From: an uncultured Collinsella sp.
GTDB taxonomy: Bacteria; Actinomycetota; Coriobacteriia; Coriobacteriales; Coriobacteriaceae
Direction of reading: 5' to 3'
NCBI GenBank assembly: GCA_902495265.1
Contig: CABUWR010000001.1
Span: 1 to 29,284 of the forward strand
Length of the DNA: 29,284 nt
Positions 22,700 through 29,284 of the stretch are shown here, in pieces. The stretch's first letter is position 1, and every line of letters starts with the position of its first letter. Position numbers and translations under genes: made by a program. The notes under the pieces were generated by a model that saw nothing but the letters and a program-made list of their open reading frames with translations, had not been told where the DNA came from and searched no databases.

Positions 22700-23407
22700 A
22701 TGGCTAAGCATGGTAAGAGCTATAACGCCGCTGCCGAGAAGATCGACCGCGCCACGCTCTACACCCCCCTTCAGGCTGCCAAGCTCATCAAGGAGCTCGA
22801 CACCGCCAAGTTCGACGAGACCGTCGAGGCCCACTTCCGTCTGGGCATCGATACTCGTAAGGCTGACCAGAACATCCGTGGTTCCATCTCCCTGCCCCAC
22901 GGCACCGGCAAGACCGTTCGTGTTGCCGTCTTCGCCGAGGGCGAGAAGGCTCGCGAGGCCGAGGCTGCCGGCGCCGACATCATCGGTTCCGACGAGCTCG
23001 TCGCCCAGATCCAGAAGGGCGAGATCAACTTCGACGCCGCTATCGCTACGCCGAACATGATGGCCAAGGTTGGCCGCATCGGTAAGATCCTTGGTCCCCG
23101 TGGCCTCATGCCGAACCCCAAGCTCGGCACCGTGACCATGGACGTCGCCAAGATGGTCTCCGAGCTCAAGGCCGGCCGCGTTGAGTATCGCGCCGACCGT
23201 TACGGCATCTGCCACGTGCCCCTGGGCAAGAAGTCCTTCTCTGAGCAGCAGCTCGTCGAGAACTATGCTGCCCTGTACACCGAGATCCTGCGCGTCAAGC
23301 CCTCTTCTGCTAAGGGTAAGTACGTCAAGTCCATCTCCGTGTCTTCCACCATGGGCCCTGGCGTCAAGGTCGATCCCGCTGTCCAGCGTGACTTCCTGGC
23401 TGAGTAA
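22700..23407 (+). CDS. rplA: 50S ribosomal protein L1
   Basis: A 235-residue L1 that builds the mobile stalk next to the E site. Family blocks are [47 protein letters not shown] and the C-terminal [16 protein letters not shown] 22700 is placed 8 bases after AGGAGG; ATG 22694 is too close. It ends the ribosomal block: rplJ-rplL, which usually follow, are absent, and a terminator plus minus-strand genes follow instead. Confidence 0.97.
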   Translation: MAKHGKSYNAAAEKIDRATLYTPLQAAKLIKELDTAKFDETVEAHFRLGIDTRKADQNIRGSISLPHGTGKTVRVAVFAEGEKAREAEAAGADIIGSDELVAQIQKGEINFDAAIATPNMMAKVGRIGKILGPRGLMPNPKLGTVTMDVAKMVSELKAGRVEYRADRYGICHVPLGKKSFSEQQLVENYAALYTEILRVKPSSAKGKYVKSISVSSTMGPGVKVDPAVQRDFLAE

Positions 23408-23443
23408 CTAACAGTTACTGCCTGAGCAAAGCAAGCATTGCTA

Positions 23444-23487
23444 AAGAAACCCGGTTCTGCCTCGTGCAGGACCGGGTTTCTTGCTAT
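23444..23487 (+). terminator. Intrinsic terminator after rplA
   Basis: A 17-bp stem (23444-23460 with 23466-23482, one wobble) around CTCGT, with the TTTCTT run inside the 3' arm. Confidence 0.85.
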
Positions 23488-23492
23488 CTCGG

Positions 23493-23539
23493 GCCAAAAA
23501 CACCAAAAAGGGGACAGGCACCTTTGTGGTGTTTTTGGC
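23493..23539 (+). repeat. Hairpin repeat with loop GGACAGGCA, copy A
   Basis: A 19-bp stem (23493-23511 with 23521-23539, one mismatch) around GGACAGGCA. It is related to copies at 26375-26413 and 27394-27434. Read on the strand of the gene it follows (rplA), the loop sequence is the same as in the other two. Confidence 0.85.
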
Positions 23540-23571
23540 ACTTTGGCGTCAATGTTATGGCATCGCAGCGA

Positions 23572-23671
23572 GCCGGTTCCAAGTGCCCCAGGTCGCCCCG
23601 AAAGAGGAGCGACGCGTACTTTGGTACGCGAGCGACGGCTTGAGGGGCGAGATGGGGTGCTTGGGGCCGGC
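23572..23671 (-). ncRNA. 100-nt nested hairpin downstream of the metallophosphoesterase gene (element E2)
   Basis: Stems in plus coordinates: 23572-23576 with 23667-23671 (GCCGG/CCGGC); 23579-23589 with 23654-23664 (11 bp, two wobbles); 23593-23599 with 23644-23650 (TCGCCCC/GGGGCGA); inner CGCGTAC/GTACGCG (23613-23619 with 23624-23630) around TTTG. On the minus strand the inner internal loop reads TCAAGCCGTCGCT and TCGCTCCTCTTTC, sharing TCAA, CGTC and TCCTCTTTC in the same places as E1 at 10869-10971. It starts 23 nt after the stop of the minus-strand gene. Confidence 0.55.
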
Positions 23672-23694
23672 GCAGCGTCAAGCCTTAAAGGTGG

Positions 23695-24405
23695 TTACCA
23701 GGGTGTTCTGGCGGTTGAGGACTCGATGGCCTCGTGGCGTTTGAGCTCGCGGCGCATGGTTTGCGAGTTGAGCCAGGCTGCCTGCCAACCACGGAGGGGG
23801 TAGTGCGCTTCGTCAAGTTCAAACTGCGTATAGCCGCAGGCGTTGATGATTGTTGCCCCGCATGCATGCCGACGCTCACGCTGAAAGTCGTGGCCATAGC
23901 ATTGGTGCACATGCCCGTGTACCATGTAGTCGGCATTCCAGGACTCGAGCGCTGTGTTAAAGCATTCGAATCCTCGATGTGGCAGATCATCCAGATCGCC
24001 CACGCCGGCGGCGGGTGCATGGGTGAGCAAGATGTCGCAGCCGCCGACCATCCTGATTTTACGCGACAGCTTGCGCATGCGCTTGGCCATCTCGCGCTCG
24101 GTGTACATGTTGGCACCGTCTCGATAGCGCATGGAGCCGCCAAGCCCCGCAATGCGGACGCCGCGATACACGTACACGGTGTCTTCGACGCAGATGCATC
24201 CACCCGGTGCATGACGTGCATAGCGGTCATCGTGGTTACCGCGCACGTAGATGAGCGGCTTGTTGATGACGGTGACCAAAAACTCAAGATAGTCCGGGTC
24301 CAGGTCGCCAGCGGACAAAATCAAGTCAACACCCTCAAAGCGTTCCTTGCGAAAGCATTCCCAAAGGCATCGTTCTTCGGTATCGGCTACGGCAAGGATC
24401 TTCAT
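23695..24405 (-). CDS. Calcineurin-like metallophosphoesterase
   Basis: A 236-residue cytoplasmic phosphoesterase of the calcineurin/YfcE-like superfamily. Metal-site motifs in order: D8 in VADTEER, GD (33-34) in LSAGDLD, GNHD (56-59), H129 in LLTHAP and GHVH (164-167). The first motif, normally DxH, reads DTE (E10 for His), which changes one metal ligand; the other motifs are intact. Its ATG overlaps the stop of the upstream BMP-fusion gene (ATGA), so the two are coupled and probably work together. The substrate is unknown; a phosphodiester or nucleotide is the family's usual target. Confidence 0.85.
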   Translation of the reverse strand: MKILAVADTEERCLWECFRKERFEGVDLILSAGDLDPDYLEFLVTVINKPLIYVRGNHDDRYARHAPGGCICVEDTVYVYRGVRIAGLGGSMRYRDGANMYTEREMAKRMRKLSRKIRMVGGCDILLTHAPAAGVGDLDDLPHRGFECFNTALESWNADYMVHGHVHQCYGHDFQRERRHACGATIINACGYTQFELDEAHYPLRGWQAAWLNSQTMRRELKRHEAIESSTARTPW

Positions 24406-26318
24406 AGGGCGTGGACTTTCGGCTCATCGTTGGGCTGCGGAATGGAACCTACCACGTTGTCGGCCAGCCAGTCCATCTCGACGATTTGCGTGCTCGGCAG
24501 CGGGGGAAAGCCCTCGATCTGCACCACGCCGTCTTGGCTATGAAGCTCGCCGCCAAATGGATTGATGGAGCCCTCGACGATGCCATTGCGCAGTAGCTGA
24601 ACTAGCTTGCGCGTCTGATAGGGCAGGCCCGGAGCGTAGCGAATGTCGATAACGCCCGAGCTCATGCCGTACCAGTAGTTGACGGCGCGCACTTGGCTGT
24701 CGTCACTGGTCTCATCCCAGGTGCCATGCAGCAGGCTTCGCACGATAAGCTCGTAGTATCGGCCCCAGTTCCATACCGGCATGGCGATGCCGACGACCTT
24801 GCCATCGACCAGGCGGTGGAGTCCGTAGGCCGTGGGGTCTTCGAGCGACTTTGACATGTCGGCGCCGGTCATGACGCTCACGCCTTCGCGGCACATGGCC
24901 TCGGCAAGGCCGCCGGCGGGCACATCGCCCCAGGTGAGGATTACCTGCGCGCGAGGGTCGAGCAACGAGGCGCCGATGGCAAAGGCGTTGATCTCGCTAA
25001 GCGCGCCTGACGCAAAGACCGACGCGTGGTAGCCAATGCGATGGTTGTCCGCCATGCTGGCCGCAAGGGCGCCCAGGAGGAACTTGGCCTCGTACATCTT
25101 TCCAAAATACGAGCGCACGCTTTGGTGGGGAAGGCCGATGGAGCAGTTGAGGAATCGCACCTGGGGATACTCAACGGCGGCCCTGAGCGTATATTCCATC
25201 AGGCGGTGTGAAGTCGAGAAGATGACGTTCGCCCCGTGCTTGACGGCGGTCTCCACGGCGGCGTAGAACACGTCCGGATCATGGCAGTCCTCGAACGCCT
25301 CGGTGCGCACGATACCGCCAAAGTGCTCATCGAGATACTGACGCCCTTGGTCGTGCAGGCTGTCCCAGCTCGACGTCGCACAGGGGAACTCATGGATAAA
25401 GGCGATGTGCAGGGGGTTGGCCGCCGAATAGATGGTCTTGCCCATAAAGAAGTTGAGCACGCCGGAGGTGGACTTGGCGGGCGACTCCTCCTCATCGACG
25501 CTCGGCGCTTCGACAAGATCGACCTTGTCCTCGTCATTTTTGCCGGCAATGACCAACTCGCGCCAAATCTTGCACAGGCGCTTTACAACGATATCCGTCG
25601 GCGTATCCAGCAGGCGGTCCTGGTTGTACACATTGAGGTAGACGAGCATGGCGTCGGCGGGCGTAATGTCCAGGTGGTCGCCGCCTGCGCGAAGGTAGGC
25701 GCGCTTAAAGAGCAGGAAGGTGTGGCGCAGGTAGTCGACCTTTTTCTGCGGCCATTTTTCGATAAGGTTCTGACCGAGCATCTTGGCGAGCGTTTCGTAG
25801 CTTCCCTCACGCGAGAACTCGATCTCATATAGGGGGCAGACGCGCCAAAACGCGCAGAACTCGCCGTACAGGCGGCTTTCGACGGAATCCCATTTGCCGG
25901 GGTAGAGACGGGTGACCCTAGCCGAAACCGTTGGAGCGTCCAGGAATTTAAGGACGCTGACGCGCTTGTTGCCCTCCTGGACGTAGACCCGATGCATGAA
26001 CTCGGTGACGATGATGGGGTCGCGATAGCCCTCGGTCACCTGGATGTCGTAGAGGTTGGACCACTTGCGGGCGAACTCGGTGTTAAACGGCAGCAGGGGC
26101 ATAAAGTTACACGAAAAGGCAGACTGACGGCCTTTGGTGACCGTGCCGACGACCATTTCGAGCGGAATGTCCCTCAGGCCGACGCTCTCTCGCTGACCTA
26201 AGGGGAGCTGGGCAACGAGGCTATCGAGGTCCGTAAGGTACGGGTGCTCGCTTTGGCTGATGGCGCGACGGCGTCCCTGCTCGCCGCGCTTGCGTGCTTG
26301 ACGATAGGCCTCTTCCAT
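24402..26318 (-). CDS. ParB/sulfiredoxin-like domain fused to a BMP-type ligand-binding domain
   Basis: A 638-residue protein with no signal peptide or lipobox (it starts MEEAYRQARKRGEQGRRR), hence probably cytoplasmic. Residues about 48-140 resemble a ParB/Srx fold, with the signature VYVQEGNKRVSVLKFL (112-126). A helical region and an acidic linker (DEEESPAK) follow. From about 303 a periplasmic-binding fold of the BMP/Med/PnrA type begins: LHIAFIHEF, ANVIFSTSHRLMEYTLRAA, KFLLGALAASMADNHRIGYHAS, VILTWGDVPAGG. Normal BMP proteins are secreted nucleoside receptors of about 350 residues; here the receptor fold appears turned inward as a sensor. It forms a two-gene unit with the metallophosphoesterase. 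Fold calls are from motifs only; function unknown. Confidence 0.72.
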   Translation of the reverse strand: MEEAYRQARKRGEQGRRRAISQSEHPYLTDLDSLVAQLPLGQRESVGLRDIPLEMVVGTVTKGRQSAFSCNFMPLLPFNTEFARKWSNLYDIQVTEGYRDPIIVTEFMHRVYVQEGNKRVSVLKFLDAPTVSARVTRLYPGKWDSVESRLYGEFCAFWRVCPLYEIEFSREGSYETLAKMLGQNLIEKWPQKKVDYLRHTFLLFKRAYLRAGGDHLDITPADAMLVYLNVYNQDRLLDTPTDIVVKRLCKIWRELVIAGKNDEDKVDLVEAPSVDEEESPAKSTSGVLNFFMGKTIYSAANPLHIAFIHEFPCATSSWDSLHDQGRQYLDEHFGGIVRTEAFEDCHDPDVFYAAVETAVKHGANVIFSTSHRLMEYTLRAAVEYPQVRFLNCSIGLPHQSVRSYFGKMYEAKFLLGALAASMADNHRIGYHASVFASGALSEINAFAIGASLLDPRAQVILTWGDVPAGGLAEAMCREGVSVMTGADMSKSLEDPTAYGLHRLVDGKVVGIAMPVWNWGRYYELIVRSLLHGTWDETSDDSQVRAVNYWYGMSSGVIDIRYAPGLPYQTRKLVQLLRNGIVEGSINPFGGELHSQDGVVQIEGFPPLPSTQIVEMDWLADNVVGSIPQPNDEPKVHAL

Positions 26319-26374
26319 GGTGTTTACTCCCTTAGTCGTTTAAACAACGATACGAACCATGGTACCACGATGCG

Positions 26375-26413
26375 AAACCACCACAAAGGTGCCTGTCCCC
26401 TTTGTGGTGGTTT
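26375..26413 (-). repeat. Hairpin repeat with loop GGACAGGCA, copy B
   Basis: AAACCACCACAAAGG (26375-26389) pairs perfectly with CCTTTGTGGTGGTTT (26399-26413). Read on the minus strand the loop is GGACAGGCA. It touches the stop codon of the MscS-type gene (26413-26415). The minus-strand 3' flank (CGCATCG) has no T tract. Confidence 0.87.
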
Positions 26414-27180
26414 TAGGCGATGATGGGGGCGATGGCGCGGATGCAGGCGTCGGCTGCCGTGAAAGTGGTGCTGTCGTCGCTGACGATAAAAATGATCTTG
26501 CCCTTGATGCCAAAGTCGCCGATCTCGCTAAAGAGCACGTAGGGCTCCTTGTCAAAGCCCGAGATGGGAAGTACGGCGGCCTTGGTGGCGTCGGTGAGCT
26601 CATCTGCCAGCGCGTCCAGTGAAGCCCACTTGGACGTGTCCTTGACCGCGACGGGGACGGTAACGCGCCCAAAGGGCATCAAATGCACGAGCGTGTTCTT
26701 GGAGATGTTGGAGTTGGGGACGATGATGGTCTGCCCGCAGGCGTCCACGATGGTCGTATGGCGCCAGGTGATGTCTTGGACCACGCCCGACACGCCGCCG
26801 ACCTCGATATTGTCGCCAGGTTTGATAATGCCCATAAACGTCACCTGCATGCCGCCGATGAGGTTTGAAAGCGTGTCCTGAAAGCCGAGTGAGATGGCGA
26901 TGCCGCCGACGCCAAGAGCGGCGACGAATGCGTTTGCGTTAATGCCAAAGCAGTTGTCGAGGATAAAGCTGCCGCCAATCATCCATATGACGGCGCGCGC
27001 GATGTTGATGAAGATACTCGATGAAGGGAGTGGGTTATCGTCGCGGTTAAGCAGGTGGCGCAGGGTCTTGGACGCGACCTTGGCGGCAATGGCGGTGCCG
27101 ATAGCCAAGATACATGCCCAGATGATGTTGTGGACCCATCGTTGTGCAAAGAAATGAAGAATTGGCTCAAACAATTCCAT
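26413..27180 (-). CDS. MscS-family mechanosensitive channel
   Basis: A 255-residue small MscS-type channel that releases solutes on hypo-osmotic shock. Three membrane segments are visible (about 17-36, 56-76 and the pore helix 84-112: FVAALGVGGIAISLGFQDTL, then SNLIGGMQV), followed by the beta domain with PGDNIEVGGVSGVVQDITWRHTTI and IIVPNSNISKNTLVH. Ala/Gly packing of the pore helix is typical. The start is ATG 27180 with AGGAGG nine bases before; ATGs at 27198 and 27204 lie upstream of that site. The length is close to E. coli MscS (286), with a shorter C terminus. It is separated from its neighbours by hairpins and is probably monocistronic. Confidence 0.88.
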   Translation of the reverse strand: MELFEPILHFFAQRWVHNIIWACILAIGTAIAAKVASKTLRHLLNRDDNPLPSSSIFINIARAVIWMIGGSFILDNCFGINANAFVAALGVGGIAISLGFQDTLSNLIGGMQVTFMGIIKPGDNIEVGGVSGVVQDITWRHTTIVDACGQTIIVPNSNISKNTLVHLMPFGRVTVPVAVKDTSKWASLDALADELTDATKAAVLPISGFDKEPYVLFSEIGDFGIKGKIIFIVSDDSTTFTAADACIRAIAPIIA

Positions 27181-27220
27181 GTAGGGAAACCTCCTCATGA
27201 TCATCCAAACATGATACCCA

Positions 27221-27370
27221 TCAAGAAGCCCGTCCGATCAAATTCGGACGGGCTTCTGTGCTCGATATAAGGTTTGCACGGGGGGCTGCAAGGCCCGGCG
27301 GTGTAGCTAAGCGTTGACGCTTCCAGATCAACGCGGCGGCTAACGCAAGGCGGGGGACGAATCTTTTCAT
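27221..27370 (-). CDS. Small ORF with signal-peptide-like start, possibly a gene remnant
   Basis: A 49-codon ORF starting MKRFVPRLALAAALIWKRQR. The ATG at 27370 has AAGGAG six bases upstream, an ideal translation start. The N terminus looks like a signal peptide (KR, then LALAAALIW), but the hydrophobic run is cut short by KRQR and the rest matches nothing recognised. Its 3' end runs through the hairpin at 27224-27257. It may be the start of a decayed secreted-protein gene or a true small protein. Confidence 0.35.
   Translation of the reverse strand: MKRFVPRLALAAALIWKRQRLATPPGLAAPRANLISSTEARPNLIGRAS
27224..27257. terminator. Hairpin between the small ORF and the MscS-type gene
   Basis: AGAAGCCCGTCCGA (27224-27237) pairs perfectly with TCGGACGGGCTTCT (27244-27257), loop TCAAAT. 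There is no clear T tract on either strand, so it may act as an RNA stabiliser or a weak terminator. Confidence 0.6.
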
Positions 27371-27386
27371 GGCAGTCTCCTTAGTC

Positions 27387-27434
27387 CTTAACAAAAACCA
27401 CCACAAAGGTGCCTGTCCCCTTTGTGGTGGTTTT
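27387..27434 (-). terminator. Terminator of the ABC operon made by hairpin repeat copy C (loop GGACAGGCA)
   Basis: AAAACCACCACAAAGG (27394-27409) pairs perfectly with CCTTTGTGGTGGTTTT (27419-27434). On the minus strand the loop is GGACAGGCA and the stem is followed by a T run (TTTTTGTT), so this copy is a good intrinsic terminator 8 bp after the ATPase stop. Confidence 0.82.
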
Positions 27435-27442
27435 CTAGGTCG

Positions 27443-28237
27443 TTAGCTCAGCAGCATGCGGTCGTTGGCGAGCTCGCCGCCCGAGACCTCCTCGAACTTC
27501 TGCAGCAGGTCGGCCACGGTGAGTGACTTCTTCTCATCGCCCGCCACGTCGTAAATCACGTGACCTTCGTGCATCATGATCAGACGGTTGCCCAGACGGA
27601 TGGCGTCGTTCATGTTATGTGTGACCATGAGCGTGGTCAGGTGGTTCTCGTCGACGATCTCCTCGGTCAGGTTGAGCACCTTAGAAGCCGTCTTGGGGTC
27701 GAGTGCGGCGGTGTGCTCGTCGAGCAGCAGCAGGCGAGGCTTGGTGAGCGTGGCCATCAGCAGGGTGAGTGCCTGGCGCTGGCCGCCCGAGAGCAGACCG
27801 ACCTTAGCGTTGAGGCGCGTGTCCAGGCCAAGGTCCAAGCGCTTGAGCAGCTCAACGTACTCGTCCTTCTCGGCCTTGGTGACGCCCCATGAAAGACCGC
27901 GACGCTGGCCGCGGCGCTTGGCGAGGGCCAGGTTCTCGGCAATCTGCATGTCGGCTGCGGTGCCGCGCATGGGGTCCTGGAACACACGGCCCAGGTACTT
28001 GGCGCGCTGTGATTCGCTCAGACGCGAGATATCGGTTCCGTCGAGCTCGATGACACCCGAATCGAGCGGATACACGCCGGCGATCATATTGAGCAGCGTG
28101 GACTTGCCGGCTCCGTTGCCGCCGATTACGGTTACAAAGTCGCCGTCGTTAAGGGTGAGGTCGACGCCGGTGAGTGCGCGCTTCTCGGTGACGGTGCCCT
28201 TGTTAAAGGTCTTTTTGACGTGCGAGAGCTTAAGCAT
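27443..28237 (-). CDS. ABC transporter ATP-binding protein (amino-acid-type importer)
   Basis: A 264-residue ATPase subunit starting MLKLSHVKKTFNKG. Walker A GGNGAGKST, Q-loop in GRVFQDPMRG, signature LSGGQRQALTL, Walker B LLLLDEHTAALD and switch His in MVTHN are all intact. ATG 28237 is preferred, with GAGG upstream; an in-frame ATG at 28246 lies too close to its GAGGGG. The start overlaps the permease stop by 8 bp. The family is that of the TrpXYZ/COG1101-type importers, whose substrate may be an aromatic amino acid; the substrate here is not visible. Confidence 0.9.
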   Translation of the reverse strand: MLKLSHVKKTFNKGTVTEKRALTGVDLTLNDGDFVTVIGGNGAGKSTLLNMIAGVYPLDSGVIELDGTDISRLSESQRAKYLGRVFQDPMRGTAADMQIAENLALAKRRGQRRGLSWGVTKAEKDEYVELLKRLDLGLDTRLNAKVGLLSGGQRQALTLLMATLTKPRLLLLDEHTAALDPKTASKVLNLTEEIVDENHLTTLMVTHNMNDAIRLGNRLIMMHEGHVIYDVAGDEKKSLTVADLLQKFEEVSGGELANDRMLLS

Positions 28238-29153
28238 TTGCCTCATCTCCCCTCGTATAGGAGCTGCGGAGCTTGTAGCGCTCCCAAACCACGGGCACGC
28301 ACAGGGCCACGGCGACGATCACGGCGGAGAGCAGCTTCATGTCGTTGGCGTCCATGCCCAGCTGCAGCACGATGGCGCGAATGAGGAAGTACACCACGGA
28401 GCCAAAGACGGCAGAGGCAAGACGGACGCTAAACTGCGTCAGACCGCCGGGCAGCAGGCGGCCGAGCACCTCGCCGATGACGATGGCGGCAAGACCGATA
28501 ACGATGGCGCCGGTGCCCATGCCAATGTCAGCGTACTTCTGGCTCTGGCAGATGAGCGCACCCGAAAGGCCGATAAGGGCGTTGGAGAGCACAAGGGCGA
28601 TCATCTTGGTGGAGTTGGTGTTGACGCCCAAGGCGCGGATCATGTACTCGTTGTTGCCGGTGGCACGCAGCGCCGAGCCGATCTCGGTGCCAAAGAACCA
28701 GTACAGGATGGCGACGATGGCCACGGCCAGCACAATGCCCAGGATGATGGCAACGGTGGACTGCGGCAGGCCCGTCATGTGGCTGACGGATGAGAAGATG
28801 GTGCCCTTGGCAAGGATGGGCGTGTTGGATTTGCCCATGATGCGCAGGTTGATGGACCACAGACTGATTTGCGTAAGGATTCCGGCGAGGATTGCGGGAA
28901 TCTCAAAGACGGTGGTCAAGATACCCGTGACGGCGCCGGCGATGGCGCCGGCGCACATGCCGGCCAGCACGGCGAGCAGCGGGTCGACGTTATTGTTGAC
29001 GATGAGCACGGCGCAAACACAGCCGCCGAGGGCAAAGCTGCCGTCGCAGGTCATATCGGGGATGTCGAGCAGGCGGAACGTGATAAACACGCCGAGCACC
29101 ATGATGCCCCAGAGGACGCCCTGCGAAACGGCGCCCTGCAATGCAATGAGCAT
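28230..29153 (-). CDS. ABC transporter permease (LivH/COG4120-like)
   Basis: A 307-residue membrane protein with eight to ten hydrophobic segments, of the branched-chain/ribose type permease group. It starts MLIALQGAVSQGVLWGIMVLGVF, contains FEIPAILAGILTQISLWSINLRIMG, and has the coupling-helix region GSALRATGNNEYMIRALGVNT, typical for contact with the ATPase. The start ATG 29153 has AGGAGG about eight bases before. It is co-transcribed with the ATPase. The matching substrate-binding protein is not in the window; in such operons it usually lies just upstream, here beyond the right edge. Confidence 0.88.
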   Translation of the reverse strand: MLIALQGAVSQGVLWGIMVLGVFITFRLLDIPDMTCDGSFALGGCVCAVLIVNNNVDPLLAVLAGMCAGAIAGAVTGILTTVFEIPAILAGILTQISLWSINLRIMGKSNTPILAKGTIFSSVSHMTGLPQSTVAIILGIVLAVAIVAILYWFFGTEIGSALRATGNNEYMIRALGVNTNSTKMIALVLSNALIGLSGALICQSQKYADIGMGTGAIVIGLAAIVIGEVLGRLLPGGLTQFSVRLASAVFGSVVYFLIRAIVLQLGMDANDMKLLSAVIVAVALCVPVVWERYKLRSSYTRGDEANA

Positions 29154-29228
29154 GCTTCATACCTCCTAGGATAGGGTGGACACGTGATTTTCCATAATAG
29201 CGGTAACAATGCATAAAAGAGCTGCGGA

Positions 29229-29284
29229 CGGATGTTTTGTCTCATCCGTAACAAGCAGGGCGAACGCCGGTCTTTGGCGTTCGC
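29229..29284 (-). terminator. Two hairpins upstream of the ABC permease
   Basis: GCGAACGCC/GGCGTTCGC (29260-29268 with 29276-29284) and CGGATG/CATCCG (29229-29234 with 29243-29248). The first is a strong stem that probably ends an upstream minus-strand gene or forms part of a leader. The window edge prevents a firmer call. Confidence 0.5.

Noticed and set aside
21110..23215. 701-codon minus-strand ORF across secE, nusG, rplK and rplA
   Set aside because: Antisense shadow of conserved ribosomal genes; high-GC third positions keep the opposite strand open. No motif or ribosome-binding site.

Overview
The window is a bacterial chromosome segment of fairly high GC. Gene content and order point to a Coriobacteriia gut actinobacterium, most likely Collinsella or a close relative. 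This is inferred from protein style and synteny; no search was run.

Layout. (1) 2-1648 holds the 3' part of clpC with its terminator. (2) 1733-6290 holds inserted modules: a RelB/DinJ-like antitoxin with a PIN-domain toxin (1774-2651), the dipeptidase pepD (2800-4257), a hipB-hipA pair on the minus strand (4385-6163) behind an ordered operator array, and mntP (6291-6875). (3) 7097-12609 is one plus-strand housekeeping operon, disA-ispD-ispF-cysS-rlmB-yacP, with overlapping or nearly abutting genes except for a 167-bp gap after cysS that carries a long nested hairpin. (4) 12637-13977 is a minus-strand gene fusing a DNA-binding domain to a HipA-like kinase, fronted by a 28-bp-arm palindrome. 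(5) 14201-14323 is tRNA-Thr(TGT) and its terminator. (6) 14324-18721 is a beta-glucoside catabolic island: PTS EIIBC and a GH1 6-phospho-beta-glycosidase on the minus strand, a divergent RpiR-type regulator, and short repeats on both flanks. (7) 18934-23482 is the translation and transcription cluster: tRNA-Tyr, tRNA-Thr(GGT), tRNA-Met, tuf, rpmG, tRNA-Trp, secE, nusG, rplK, rplA. (8) 23695-29153 is on the minus strand: a metallophosphoesterase, a ParB-like/BMP fusion protein, an MscS-type channel, a small ORF, and the ATPase and permease of an ABC importer.

The order clpC...disA-ispD-ispF-cysS-rlmB-yacP...rpmG-secE-nusG-rplK-rplA matches a long conserved block known from Bacillus subtilis (lacking radA, yacL, gltX, cysE, mrnC and sigH), so regions 2, 4 and 6 read as insertions into it.

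The strongest candidates for something undescribed are structural. Two ~100-nt nested hairpins (10869-10971 on plus, 23572-23671 on minus) have different stems but the same internal-loop sequences, and each starts 22-23 nt after a stop codon. Other signals are three 3'-end hairpins with an identical GGACAGGCA loop, two 47-bp inverted-repeat units spaced exactly 80 bp apart, and the operator arrays of the two HipA-type loci.
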